NCBI GenBank assembly: GCA_964458575.1
Contig: CAYWMD010000043.1
Coordinates: 1-58,069 of the forward strand
Length of the DNA: 58,069 nt
Direction of reading: 5' to 3'
Source: CAYWMD01 sp964458575
GTDB lineage: Bacteria > Verrucomicrobiota > Verrucomicrobiia > Limisphaerales > JADLHS01
Position numbers and translations under genes: made by a program. The notes under the pieces are model-generated. The model was given only the letters and a program-made list of their open reading frames with translations. It was not told the origin of the DNA and did no database searches. This document shows positions 25,830 to 34,641 of this stretch, in pieces. Position 1 is the stretch's first letter. Every line of letters begins with the position of its first letter.

Positions 25830-26582
25830 ATGAAACAAATCCAAAAGCTGTTCAATCGGTGGATGCTAGGCGGTATCGCGCTTGCCATGGTGTCAAGTGT
25901 CACGGCCCAAACAGTTGCTGAACGTTCGGCAAGTGTTGTGCGTATCAAAGGTCATGCGCGCTACGCTTCCGGTCCCAAGTCCGGGCAGCCAATCGCTGTC
26001 GGCGCCGCCCTTAAAGCGGGTGATTCAATCCAGACTGCGGCGGATTCGTACGTGGATCTGATTCTGGGCGAAGAAAACCTGACGCCGGTTCGACCGGCCA
26101 TGGGCCCGTCCGCTTCGTATCAACCCAAGACGGAACAGGACGTCATTCGCGTGTATGCCGATTCGGTTTTGTCCTTCGACAAGCTGTCCCTGATGAAGAC
26201 CGGGGCGGACGAAGTGACGGATACCCAGTTGGATTTGCGCGCAGGCAAGATTTTCGGCTCGGTCAAAAAGATGTCAACGGCCTCGCGGTACGAAATCAAG
26301 ATCCCCAATGGCGTTGCCGGCATCCGTGGCACCTCCTTCACCATCACGGCGTCGGGTGTCCTTCAGGTCAACAGCGGGTCTGTGGTGGTCTCGTGGACCG
26401 GTGCGGATGGCAAGCCCATGACGCAGGTGGTCAATGCGGGATATCAATTCGATTTGCGAACACTGATGCTGTCCACCATTCCGCCGGGAGGCCCTCCGGC
26501 GCCAAAAATCAGCGTGGTGTCGGTAACCAAAGAAATTACCATGAACCAGACGACCTACTACGTGTCGCCCAAGCTTCCGTAA
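25830..26582 (+). CDS. FecR-domain secreted protein
   Basis: 250 residues from MKQIQKLFNR, with a signal peptide to about 28 (ending SSVTAQT). The rest is a FecR-type beta domain: ARYASGPKSGQPIAVGAALK, GDSIQTAADSYVDLILG, LDLRAGKIFGSVKKMS and IPNGVAGIRGTSFTITASG. FecR domains sense or hold ligands in the periplasm. It has its own promoter and terminator but lies 89 bases before a CHASE2 adenylate cyclase, a pairing seen in other bacteria, so it may feed a periplasmic signal to that cyclase (inference). Confidence 0.85.
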   Translation: MKQIQKLFNRWMLGGIALAMVSSVTAQTVAERSASVVRIKGHARYASGPKSGQPIAVGAALKAGDSIQTAADSYVDLILGEENLTPVRPAMGPSASYQPKTEQDVIRVYADSVLSFDKLSLMKTGADEVTDTQLDLRAGKIFGSVKKMSTASRYEIKIPNGVAGIRGTSFTITASGVLQVNSGSVVVSWTGADGKPMTQVVNAGYQFDLRTLMLSTIPPGGPPAPKISVVSVTKEITMNQTTYYVSPKLP

Positions 26583-26623
26583 TCGTGTGGTTGGTTGACG
26601 CTTCCCTGCGTCAGGTTTTAAAG

Positions 26624-26655
26624 CCAGAGCAGCCTTGAGTTGCTCTGGTTTTTTT
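26624..26655 (+). terminator. intrinsic terminator after the FecR gene
   Basis: CCAGAGCA (26624-26631) pairs with TGCTCTGG (26641-26648), followed by seven T. It would partly insulate the cyclase gene just downstream. Confidence 0.8.
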
Positions 26656-26670
26656 GTTTAGTTCGCTGCG

Positions 26671-28989
26671 GTGAAGTTCGAACGGCTCAAAAGCGCCCCT
26701 GTGCTCATCGCCGCCTGCGTGATTGCGCTTGTGTGCCTGGCGCGAGTGGCACGGGTCGAATTCTGCGAGCGCCTGGAACGCATGACCTACGACATGCGTG
26801 TACGGCTCGCCTTGCGCTTTCCATCCACGGCGGCCACCAACCTCGGTTTTTTATTCATCAACGAGGAGAGCATCAAAGCCGTGAAAGGCCGTGAATTGGG
26901 ATTGCAGTTCGGTCTCTACTGGCCGCGGCAGGTCTATGGTCGGCTGGTGCAGGAGCTATCGGACCAGGGAGCGGAATTTGTGGCCTTGGACGTGATTTTC
27001 GGTGAACTGCGCGACGATCACCCCAGTGTGCACATGGCCGACGGGCAATTCGTCGAATCGGATGATTACTTTGCCCACGCCCTCCACCGGGCCGGCAACG
27101 CCATCCTCGCGGTCACGCCCGATATCACGCCGCCCGACTTGTTTGCCACCAACGCCCTGGCCTTGGGGGACATTTCCACGGACAAGGATTCCGACGGAAT
27201 CCTTAGACGCGCCATCCTGTTTCGCACGTACCGCCGATGGCATCCGCTGTTCAAGCAGGTCGAGGCCGACGCGGGCTTCGGGATAGACCTCGGCCAGGCG
27301 CGCCTCGTATCGGGGAATATTGTTCTACCGCGCTCCAACGGTGAAGTGATCGAAGTCCCCGTGGATGCGGACAACAATTTTGAACTCTCGGCTTTCCTCG
27401 GCGACAAACTGCCGCTGGGCATGGCCCCGAAGGCAAAGGCGTTTGCCGACGAAAAGGTCTGGCACATGGGCGTGGTGCTCGCGGCGCAGGCTTTGAAACT
27501 GGACCTGGCCAATGCGGTCGTTGACCTCGAACGCGGGCGCGTGACTTTGCGGGGCGCCGGCGGTTTGGAGCGGGTCATCCCGGTGGACCGCGACGGCTGT
27601 TTTTACATCAACTGGGACTTGTCCCTGAATGACCCGCGTCTGGCCAAGGAGCCGGTTCAACGCCTGCTCTGGCAAAACCGGCAACGATTGCAGGGTCAAA
27701 CCAATGGCCTCCCGGACTACTGGCGCGGGAAATTGGTCGTCCTTGGCTCCAGCGCGCAGGGCAACGATTTGACTGATCGCGGCGCCACCCCGCTGGCCCG
27801 GGACACGTTGCTGGTCAGCAAACACTGGAACGTCGCCAATTCGATTTTGACCGGGCGATTCGTGCGTCGCGCGTCCCTGGGATGGGAACTGGCGTTGATC
27901 GTGGCTTTGGGCGTGTTGACCGCGTTGGTGACGTGCCAATGGCGGGTATATTACGCCACCGCCGGAGTTGTGGCGTTGGTGGCGGCGTACTGCGCGCTCG
28001 GGGTTTTTCTTTATGTTGAATATCGCTTCTGGCTGCCGCTCGTCTTACCCGTGGCGGGCGCCATCCTCGTGGAACACGGCATCCTGCAAACCTATCGCGT
28101 CGTCTTCGAGCAGAAGGAACGGCGACGGGTGAAGAGCATCTTCTCGCGGGTCGTGTCGCCCGAGGTCGTCAATGAATTACTCGGCGTTGAAAAACTGTCC
28201 CTGGGCGGCGCCCGCCGCGAGGTGACGGTGCTTTTTGCCGACGTTCGGGGATTCACCGAGTTGACCGACTTCACACAGGAGCGGGTGACCGAATACGTCC
28301 GCGAGCACAATCTTTCCCCGGAAGCCGCGGAGCAATGTTACGAGGAATACGCCCGTGAAACCCTTAACACGGTGAATCTCTACCTTTCCTGCGTGGCCGA
28401 TGCGGTGAAGAAGCACGGCGGAACGCTGGACAAGTACATCGGGGACTGTGTCATGGCGTTCTGGGGCGCGCCGACACCGCACGCGCAGCATGCGGCGGCT
28501 TGTGTCCGCGCGGCCATTGACGCCCAACGGACGATGTATGATTTGAACTGCCAGCGGGCCGCGCAAAATCCGCAACGGGAATTGGAGAATCAGGCCCGGG
28601 CCTCCGCCGGCTTGCCGCCCAAACCTCCGCTCCCGACCCTCTCTCTCGGCACGGGCATCAACACCGGTCTGGTCACCGTGGGATTGATGGGGTCGGACGC
28701 GCACATTTTGAACTACACGGTTTTCGGACGGGAAGTAAACCTGGCCAGCCGGCTCGAAGGCGTTTCGGGCCGGGGTCGCATCATCGTCAGCGAGACCACC
28801 TATCAACACCTCGTGGAGCATGATCCCGCGCTCGCCCGGACCTGCATCGAACGCGAGCCGGTTACCCCCAAGGGCTTCAACCGCCCGGTGCGCATTTACG
28901 AAGTGCCGTGGTTGCCGCCCGGGGTCGTCGCCGAGGATTTTCAAACCATGATGTTCGTAAAGCCAAGAAATCCGGTGGTGAAAAGCTGA
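26671..28989 (+). CDS. CHASE2-domain adenylate/guanylate cyclase
   Basis: 772 residues, GTG start. One N-terminal helix (about 8-26), an extracytoplasmic CHASE2 sensor (about 35-395, including FVALDVIFGELRDDHP), three helices at about 405-475, then a class III nucleotide cyclase domain (about 500-750). Catalytic landmarks are VTVLFADVRGFTEL (metal Asp), DKYIGDCVMAFWGAP (second Asp) and NYTVFGREVNLASRLEG with N and R for transition-state binding. The product is probably cAMP. The cyclase core carries an insertion (LEQ/NPQRELENQARASAGLPPK-type region). It is likely coupled to the FecR protein upstream. Confidence 0.9.
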   Translation: MKFERLKSAPVLIAACVIALVCLARVARVEFCERLERMTYDMRVRLALRFPSTAATNLGFLFINEESIKAVKGRELGLQFGLYWPRQVYGRLVQELSDQGAEFVALDVIFGELRDDHPSVHMADGQFVESDDYFAHALHRAGNAILAVTPDITPPDLFATNALALGDISTDKDSDGILRRAILFRTYRRWHPLFKQVEADAGFGIDLGQARLVSGNIVLPRSNGEVIEVPVDADNNFELSAFLGDKLPLGMAPKAKAFADEKVWHMGVVLAAQALKLDLANAVVDLERGRVTLRGAGGLERVIPVDRDGCFYINWDLSLNDPRLAKEPVQRLLWQNRQRLQGQTNGLPDYWRGKLVVLGSSAQGNDLTDRGATPLARDTLLVSKHWNVANSILTGRFVRRASLGWELALIVALGVLTALVTCQWRVYYATAGVVALVAAYCALGVFLYVEYRFWLPLVLPVAGAILVEHGILQTYRVVFEQKERRRVKSIFSRVVSPEVVNELLGVEKLSLGGARREVTVLFADVRGFTELTDFTQERVTEYVREHNLSPEAAEQCYEEYARETLNTVNLYLSCVADAVKKHGGTLDKYIGDCVMAFWGAPTPHAQHAAACVRAAIDAQRTMYDLNCQRAAQNPQRELENQARASAGLPPKPPLPTLSLGTGINTGLVTVGLMGSDAHILNYTVFGREVNLASRLEGVSGRGRIIVSETTYQHLVEHDPALARTCIEREPVTPKGFNRPVRIYEVPWLPPGVVAEDFQTMMFVKPRNPVVKS

Positions 28990-29091
28990 CTTTTGGGTGA
29001 CACCGGGGCCGGGCCTTCAATCCCGGCGTTCGCAATTCGCGGATTGAGGTGGGTTACCTGTTGTGCCAGATCCTTGGTCTGGGAACCGATC

Positions 29092-29132
29092 AAGACCTGA
29101 GTTTGGCCTTTGGAATTTGGTTCTTCCTTGGC
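29092..29132. repeat. piece of the CTTTGGAATT dispersed repeat
   Basis: GACCTGAGTTTGGCC, CTTTGGAATTTGG and TTCTTCCTTGG resemble the right arm of the element at 17253-17393. It lies in the gap before coaD, where the open frame continues upstream through it. Confidence 0.4.
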
Positions 29133-29190
29133 GTGTTGCGCGATGAGCTTTTTCCCTCGTCACGTCGGTGTGTTTTGCTACATTTGCTTC

Positions 29191-29679
29191 ATGCGTACGG
29201 CGATTTATCCCGGCAGTTTCGACCCCCTGACCAACGGCCATCTGGACGTGATTCAGCGGGCGACCAAACTGTTCGACCGGGTCATTGTGGCCGTGGCCAA
29301 GAGTGAGAGCAAGCACCCCCTGTTCACGCTCGAGGAACGGCTCGAACTCGTCCGCAAAGCCGTGCGGAGTCTGCGGAATGTCGAGACGGATGCCTTCGAT
29401 GGGCTGCTGGTCGAATATGCCACGCGCCGTCGCGCCCACGCGATCGTGCGCGGATTGCGCGCCGTGTCCGACTTCGAATTCGAATTTCAACTGGCCCTCA
29501 TGAACCGCAAGCTCGACGGCCAGGTGGAAACCATTTTCATGATGCCCAAGGACACCTACACCTTCTTGAGTTCGCGCATCGTGAAGGAAATTTCGCGGCT
29601 GGGCGGCAACGTGAGCGCGTTCGTGCCGGCGCACGTGCGGAAGGCGTTGAAGCAAAAGCTCGCCGCCACGCCGGTTTAG
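29191..29679 (+). CDS. coaD: phosphopantetheine adenylyltransferase
   Basis: 162 residues from MRTAIYPGSFDPLTNGHLDV, which contains the nucleotidyl-transfer HxGH-type motif (TNGH). YTFLSSRIVKEISRLGG near the C-terminus is the family signature. It makes dephospho-CoA from 4'-phosphopantetheine and ATP, the penultimate step of CoA synthesis. The open frame extends 27 codons upstream, but these do not resemble CoaD. It leads into the yceD-rpmF-plsX-fabH run, placing CoA and fatty-acid initiation genes together. Confidence 0.95.
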   Translation: MRTAIYPGSFDPLTNGHLDVIQRATKLFDRVIVAVAKSESKHPLFTLEERLELVRKAVRSLRNVETDAFDGLLVEYATRRRAHAIVRGLRAVSDFEFEFQLALMNRKLDGQVETIFMMPKDTYTFLSSRIVKEISRLGGNVSAFVPAHVRKALKQKLAATPV

Positions 29680-29690
29680 AAAGCAAGTCC

Positions 29691-30176
29691 ATGCCCCTGG
29701 TCGTGAACCTGCGCCACCTGGCGAATCACAATATCCGCCTGCAGGGTGAGTTGTCCCTGGCCGAGGTGGATCTGGAAACGGATGACGCGATGCTCCACGC
29801 CAGCGGCCCGGTGCGGCACGATTTGGAGGCCCAGTTGCTGGACGATAACCTCCTGGTGCAGGGATCGCTGCACATTCAGTTGGCGTGCCAGTGTGTTCGC
29901 TGCCTGAAACCGTTTGTGCGGGAGTTGAATCTGGCCGAATGGACCTGCCTCCTGCCGTTAAAAGGCGAGGAGCGCGTGCCCATAATCAGCGATTGCGTGG
30001 ACTTGACGCCCCAGATACGCGAAGATATTCTGCTGGCGTTTCCGCAACATCCGGTGTGTGATGCCAAATGCCGCGGAATGGCCGCAACGGACGCGGCCGG
30101 GAGAGAATCGAGCGGCCCGGACCGGACGAATACAGGTTCGTCGGCCTGGTCGGCGTTGGACAAACTGAAATTATAG
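29691..30176 (+). CDS. YceD/DUF177-family protein
   Basis: 161 residues. The family core is LACQCVRCLKPFVRELNLAE, with a CxxC pair, and CVDLTPQIREDILLAFPQHP. Residues after about 130 are a variable polar tail. Plant and bacterial DUF177 proteins are linked to 23S rRNA accumulation, and the gene is usually directly before rpmF, as here (20-base gap). Confidence 0.85.
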   Translation: MPLVVNLRHLANHNIRLQGELSLAEVDLETDDAMLHASGPVRHDLEAQLLDDNLLVQGSLHIQLACQCVRCLKPFVRELNLAEWTCLLPLKGEERVPIISDCVDLTPQIREDILLAFPQHPVCDAKCRGMAATDAAGRESSGPDRTNTGSSAWSALDKLKL

Positions 30177-30196
30177 AATTTGAAAGCGAGCTAACT

Positions 30197-30385
30197 ATGG
30201 GCGTTCCGAAGCGAAAACCATCCAGAAGCCGGCAGCGTATGCGCCGCGCTTACAACAGCGTGTTGAAACTGCCGCAACTGAGCACCTGTCCCCAATGCGC
30301 GGCCCCGTACGTCCCCCACCGGGTTTGCCCGGCCTGCGGATATTACAAGGGCCGCCAGGTTCTGACCGTCACGGCCGGGGCTTGA
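30197..30385 (+). CDS. rpmF: 50S ribosomal protein bL32
   Basis: 62 residues, MGVPKRKPSRSRQRMRRAYN, then two CxxC pairs (CPQC and CPAC) that bind zinc and the usual YYKGRQVL. This is the zinc-binding C+ form, implying zinc sufficiency. The upstream in-frame extension into yceD is spurious. An alternative frame overlap with yceD ends before this ATG. Confidence 0.96.
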   Translation: MGVPKRKPSRSRQRMRRAYNSVLKLPQLSTCPQCAAPYVPHRVCPACGYYKGRQVLTVTAGA

Positions 30386-30428
30386 TCCCGTTTCCCAACG
30401 CGGAGACCGACTCCGCGTTTTCTCGTCT

Positions 30429-31475
30429 ATGCGAATCGCAGTAGATGTGATGGGTGGCGACCACGGTTGTGGGGTGGTCATCGAGGGCGCCAAGCGTGCG
30501 CTCGAAGCCGAATTCGGCATCTCCGCCCTTCACCTCGTCGGCCAGGAGAATGAGATCCACGCGGAGTTGACCCGCCTCGGTTTGCGCGATCGCCGAGTGC
30601 ACGTCCTCCATGCGAGCGAATTCCTGACGATGGACGACAAGCCCGCGAGCGCGCTGCGCAAGAAGCGCGATTCCTCCATCTCCCGCGCCGTTGGTTTGGT
30701 GCATGACGGAAAGGCCGACGCCGTGGTTTCGCTCGGCAACACCGGCGGCATCTTCGCGGCGGCAACCTTCAAGCTGGGCCGGATCCCCGGCGTGGACCGC
30801 GGCGGCATCGCCACGGTCATTCCCACCCCGGAACACCGCTTTGTCCTGCTCGATTCCGGCGCGAACATCGAGTGCAAGCCGATTCACCTCGCCCATTATG
30901 CCGTCATGGGCAGCATCTATGCGCGCGAAGTGTTGGGCTACAAAAACCCGCGGGTTGGCATCCTCAGCATCGGCACCGAGGACACGAAGGGCAACGAACT
31001 GACGCTCGAGGCTTTCCGGCTCTGCAAACAGATCGACATTAATTTCATTGGCAACGTTGAAGGCCACGGCTTGTTCGAGGGCGGCGTGGATGTGGTGGTC
31101 TGCGACGGCTTCGTGGGCAACATCGTCCTGAAAACCTGCGAAAGCCTCGCGGGCGCGATGTTCGCGATGCTGCGCAACGAACTGACCAAGAACCCCAAAC
31201 GCCAGCTCGGCGCGCTCCTGCTGCAAAACGCCTTCCGCAGCATCAAACGCCGGGTGGATCCCGAATTGCACAGCGGGGCGCCGTTGCTCGGCTTCAATGG
31301 GCCCGTGTTCAAAACCCACGGTTCCGCTCGCGAACGCGCCGTGATGAACGCCATCCGCATCGCCGCCGAATCGGTCGCCCACCACGTCAATGATCTCATC
31401 GCGCGGGAAATAACCAGCGCCAACGAGCGCTTGGCCGCGGTTGAATCCGTCGCTCCCACGCCTGTCCACGCATGA
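30429..31475 (+). CDS. plsX: phosphate acyltransferase PlsX
   Basis: 348 residues. It converts acyl-ACP to acyl-phosphate for phospholipid synthesis. It starts MRIAVDVMGGDHG and has GNTGGIFAAATFKLGRIPGV and VCDGFVGNIVLKTCES, all family signatures. Complete, in the canonical place between rpmF and fabH, overlapping fabH by four bases. The C-terminus is extended by about 15 residues compared with common PlsX. Confidence 0.96.
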   Translation: MRIAVDVMGGDHGCGVVIEGAKRALEAEFGISALHLVGQENEIHAELTRLGLRDRRVHVLHASEFLTMDDKPASALRKKRDSSISRAVGLVHDGKADAVVSLGNTGGIFAAATFKLGRIPGVDRGGIATVIPTPEHRFVLLDSGANIECKPIHLAHYAVMGSIYAREVLGYKNPRVGILSIGTEDTKGNELTLEAFRLCKQIDINFIGNVEGHGLFEGGVDVVVCDGFVGNIVLKTCESLAGAMFAMLRNELTKNPKRQLGALLLQNAFRSIKRRVDPELHSGAPLLGFNGPVFKTHGSARERAVMNAIRIAAESVAHHVNDLIAREITSANERLAAVESVAPTPVHA

Positions 31476-32509
31476 TCCCTGCGCCTTCGACCCGTTTCAA
31501 AAACCCCCGCGCCCGGTACAATTTCCAGGGTCGCACCGTTTCCATCACCGGCGTCGGCTCGTACGTGCCGGCCCGGGTGCTCACCAACCACGAACTCGAA
31601 AAGTTGGTGGATACCTCCGATGACTGGATCACGACCCGCACCGGGGTGAAGGAACGCCGCATCGCCGCGCCGGACGAATTCACCTCCGACCTCGGCGCCA
31701 AAGCCGCGGAACGCGCCCTCCAGAACGCCGGCGTCACCCCGGAACAGGTGGACCTCATCATCGTCGCCACCTGCACCCCGGACATGCTGTTTCCCTCGAC
31801 CGGCTGTCTCGTGCAGCAAAAAATCGGCGCGCGGCGCGCGGCCGCCTTTGATCTCGAGGCCGCCTGTGCCGGTTTCATTTACGGGCTGGAGATCGGGCAG
31901 CAATTCATCATGTCCCGCACCTACGACACCGTGCTGGTCGTCGGCGCGGAAAAAATCTCCACCATTACCAACTGGAAGGACCGCAATACCTGCGTCCTGT
32001 TCGGCGACGGCGCGGGCGCCGTGGTCCTGCAGAACCGGGCCGAGTCGCACGGCTTGCTCACGGCGGTGATGGGTGCGGACGGGACCAAATCGGAACTGCT
32101 CAAGGTGCCCGGCGGCGGCAGCCGTTGTCCGGCCTCCCCGGATTCCGTCAGCGCGGCCAAACATTTCGTGCAGATGGAAGGCAAGGAAACCTTCAAGCAT
32201 GCCGTTCAGGCCATGGTGACCGCGGCCCAGGAAGCCCTCCGGCGCTGCGAGATTGACATCTCCCAGATCAAATGCGTCATCCCGCACCAGGCCAACCGCC
32301 GCATCATTGACGCCGTGGGTGAACGGCTCGGCGCGCGGCCGGAGCAGGTGTTTGTCAACCTCGACAAATACGGCAATACCTCGGCCGCTTCCGTGGCCAT
32401 CGCCTTGGACGAGGCCGTGGCTTCGGGCCGGATCCAGCGCGGCGACTTGATCCTGCTGGTGGTTTTTGGCGCGGGTCTGACGTGGGGCGCGGCGGTGATC
32501 GAGTGGTGA
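31472..32509 (+). CDS. fabH: beta-ketoacyl-ACP synthase III
   Basis: 345 residues. It condenses acetyl-CoA with malonyl-ACP to start fatty-acid synthesis. The catalytic triad is visible: Cys in DLEAACAGFIYGLEIG, His in IPHQANRR and Asn in KYGNTSAAS. The first 25 residues (MIPAPSTRFKNPRARYNFQG) are an extension before the normal start of the fold (VSITGVGSYVPARVLTN). An internal ATG is not available there, so the coupled ATGA start is used. Confidence 0.95.
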   Translation: MIPAPSTRFKNPRARYNFQGRTVSITGVGSYVPARVLTNHELEKLVDTSDDWITTRTGVKERRIAAPDEFTSDLGAKAAERALQNAGVTPEQVDLIIVATCTPDMLFPSTGCLVQQKIGARRAAAFDLEAACAGFIYGLEIGQQFIMSRTYDTVLVVGAEKISTITNWKDRNTCVLFGDGAGAVVLQNRAESHGLLTAVMGADGTKSELLKVPGGGSRCPASPDSVSAAKHFVQMEGKETFKHAVQAMVTAAQEALRRCEIDISQIKCVIPHQANRRIIDAVGERLGARPEQVFVNLDKYGNTSAASVAIALDEAVASGRIQRGDLILLVVFGAGLTWGAAVIEW

Positions 32510-32566
32510 GTTTGCCTCGGTGTGCCGGAGTTGCGGCAAGCTGTGTCGCCAGGGGCTGAAAATACG

Positions 32567-32599
32567 AGAAGGGCGACCCGAGCTCTTGGCCGCCCTTCT
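32567..32599 (+). terminator. possible intrinsic terminator after fabH
   Basis: AGAAGGGCG (32567-32575) pairs exactly with CGCCCTTCT (32591-32599). The T run after the stem is short, so its efficiency is uncertain. Confidence 0.5.
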
Positions 32600-32604
32600 T
32601 ACGT

Positions 32605-32667
32605 CAGTTCCTTGCCTGTGAAAAAGGATCAGGAACTGAAGTCACCCTAGGTCCTTCATCCCTTTTT
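32605..32667 (+). promoter_or_regulatory. possible attenuator-like leader before glyS
   Basis: CAGTTCCT (32605-32612) can pair with AGGAACTG (32631-32638). The bases AAAAAGGAT (32621-32629) can pair instead with ATCCCTTTTT (32658-32667, one bulge), giving a terminator-like hairpin with a T tract. The two pairings interfere. No T-box sequence is visible. Confidence 0.3.
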
Positions 32668-32762
32668 GCAATACGCAAATTCAAAAAGTTGTTCACCGGT
32701 CGTCCCCAACCCCTCCGCGTCTTACCCCGTGCTGCGCCGGCTGGAAACGACGTTCACGATTG

Positions 32763-32813
32763 GTTGGCGTTCACGCTTACGCGTGTTCTGGCATTGCGTG
32801 TCCGGCGAACAAC
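32763..32813. repeat. dispersed hairpin repeat (GTTGG...CAAC family)
   Basis: Starts GTTGGCGTTCACGCT, contains hairpin CACGCTTACGCGTG, and ends CGGCGAACAAC. It is related to 13833-13886 and 49143-49196 and lies in the 381-base fabH-glyS gap. No gene is supported in that gap. Confidence 0.6.
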
Positions 32814-32890
32814 CAGTTGCGCCCGCCGTCGAGTCCTTGTTCGTCGTCACCTTGACATCACTTCGCCCTTCCCGAACACTGCGCATCCTT

Positions 32891-34510
32891 ATGGCTGAGC
32901 CAAAAGAGATTCCGCTCATGGAAAAAATTGTGTCGCTGTGCAAGCGACGGGGCTTCATTTATCAGTCGTCCGAAATCTACGGCGGCATCAACGGCTTCTG
33001 GGACTACGGCCCGCTGGGCGCGGAACTCAAGCGCAACGTCAAGGAACTCTGGTGGAACACTATGACCCGCCGGCGCGATGACGTCGCCGGCCTCGAAGCT
33101 ACCATCATCATGTCGCCGCAAATCTGGAAGGCCAGCGGCCACGTGGACACGTTCAGCGATCCCATGATTGACTGCAAAACGTGCAAAGGCCGCTTCCGCG
33201 CCGACCAGACCGACGATATTCCGTGTCCCCAGAAGCCGAGCAAGATGGTGTCGCAGTGTCATGGCGAGAAAACCGCCCCCCGCGCCTTCAACCTCATGTT
33301 TCAAACCTACGTCGGTCCGGTTCAGGATGATTCGGCCATCGCCTACCTCCGTCCTGAAACCGCCCAGGCGATCTTTGCCCAGTTCAAGAACGTGGTGGAA
33401 ACCTCGCGTCAGAAAGTGCCCTTCGGCATCGCGCAGATCGGCAAGGCGTTTCGCAACGAGGTCACGCCGCGCAATTACACCTTCCGCTCGCGCGAGTTCG
33501 AGCAGATGGAACTTGAGTTCTTCATCAAGCCGGACGAGGCCGTCGAAGCCATCAGCGGTCGCGTGGCCACGCCGGCGGCCAAAGGCCATCCGGGCGAGCC
33601 GCAACCGGACTGGGGCTGGCAATTGTGGCATCAGTATTGGGTCGAGGAGCGCATCAAGTTTTACGAAGGCATCGGTCTCCCGCGCACCACCTTGGTGGAG
33701 TATTGGCAGAAGCCGGAGGAACTGGCGCACTACGCTCGTGCCACGGTGGACATCCTCTTCAAGTTCCCGTTCAGCAAGCGCGATGAAAAGGGCGAGTTGA
33801 TGGGCGAGGAACTCGAAGGCGTGGCCGCCCGCAGCGATTTTGATTTGAGCCAGCACGCGCGTTTCTCCGGCAAACCCATGGGGGTGTTCGATGAGGAACT
33901 GCGCGCCGGCTGGGCCAAGCTGCCCAAGGAAAAGCAGGATGAACTCTGGCGGCGCTATTACGAAAATCGGAAGAAGTATCTGACGAAAATGGGCGTCGAA
34001 GCCGAAGCCGCCTCCAAGCAGGCGACGGAGGACGCCAACGGTCTGGCCAAGGGCCAATACATCCCGCACGTCATCGAGCCCAGTGCCGGTGTGGACCGCT
34101 TGACGCTGGCACTCATTTGCAACGCCTACTCGGAAGTCACTGAAACGGATGCCAAGGGCAAGAGCGAAACGCGGGTGATCTTGAAGTTCCATCCCCGCGT
34201 CGCCCCGATCAAGGTCGGCGTGCTGCCGCTGCTCAAGAACAAACCCGAGCTGGTGAACAAAGCGCTGGCCGTGCGCGATCTGCTGCGTCCCTGGATGAAT
34301 GTGTTTTACGACGACGCCGGCTCGATTGGCCGCCGTTACGCGCGCCAGGACGAGGCGGGAACGCCGTTTTGCGTGACGATTGACTTCGACACGCTGGGCG
34401 AAAAGCCCGAACTGCTCGACACGGTGACGTTGCGGTATCGCGACGATGGCCGGCAGGATCGCGTGAAGATTTCGGAATTGCTGTCGTTGTTGCTGGAGAA
34501 AATTCGATGA
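32891..34510 (+). CDS. glyS: glycyl-tRNA synthetase, dimeric (class IIa) type
   Basis: 539 residues from MAEPKEIPLMEKIVSLCKRR. This is the alpha2 GlyRS related to archaeal and eukaryotic enzymes, not the alpha2beta2 form. Class II motifs are present: motif 2 at RNEVTPRNYTFRSREFEQME and motif 3-like HVIEPSAGVDRLTLALI. A Cys pair CKTC with CPQK downstream suggests a small zinc insertion. The anticodon-binding domain is at the C-terminus (VAPIKVGVLPLLKNKPELV). A frame opening 75 codons upstream covers a repeat and is not used. Confidence 0.95.
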   Translation: MAEPKEIPLMEKIVSLCKRRGFIYQSSEIYGGINGFWDYGPLGAELKRNVKELWWNTMTRRRDDVAGLEATIIMSPQIWKASGHVDTFSDPMIDCKTCKGRFRADQTDDIPCPQKPSKMVSQCHGEKTAPRAFNLMFQTYVGPVQDDSAIAYLRPETAQAIFAQFKNVVETSRQKVPFGIAQIGKAFRNEVTPRNYTFRSREFEQMELEFFIKPDEAVEAISGRVATPAAKGHPGEPQPDWGWQLWHQYWVEERIKFYEGIGLPRTTLVEYWQKPEELAHYARATVDILFKFPFSKRDEKGELMGEELEGVAARSDFDLSQHARFSGKPMGVFDEELRAGWAKLPKEKQDELWRRYYENRKKYLTKMGVEAEAASKQATEDANGLAKGQYIPHVIEPSAGVDRLTLALICNAYSEVTETDAKGKSETRVILKFHPRVAPIKVGVLPLLKNKPELVNKALAVRDLLRPWMNVFYDDAGSIGRRYARQDEAGTPFCVTIDFDTLGEKPELLDTVTLRYRDDGRQDRVKISELLSLLLEKIR

Positions 34511-34522
34511 GGCGGAGCGAAT

Positions 34523-34628
34523 GAACATTCAACATTCAACATTGAACGCTCAACATCGCAGGGTGTGGGGTATGGCAATGATGACGCCACCTGGACATTG
34601 GATGTTGAATGTTGAGCGTTGAATGTTT
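34523..34628. repeat. AACATTCAACATTCAAC inverted repeat
   Basis: The left arm (34523-34556) consists of repeated ACATTCAAC words. The right arm (34597-34628) is the inverse (GATGTTGAATGTTGAGCG). About 40 bases separate them. It lies between glyS and the next gene. The same word is inserted in frame in larC at 37821-37853. Confidence 0.8.
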
Positions 34629-34641
34629 CCCCCTTGTCCCC

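Noticed and set aside
30938..32539. 533-residue minus-strand open frame opposite plsX and fabH
   Set aside because: Spans two certain plus-strand genes and has no motif of its own.
32510..32890. T-box riboswitch before glyS
   Set aside because: No T-box sequence or specifier-loop structure could be found, only a weak pair of alternative hairpins.
32858..34528. 556-residue minus-strand open frame opposite glyS
   Set aside because: Shadow of glyS.
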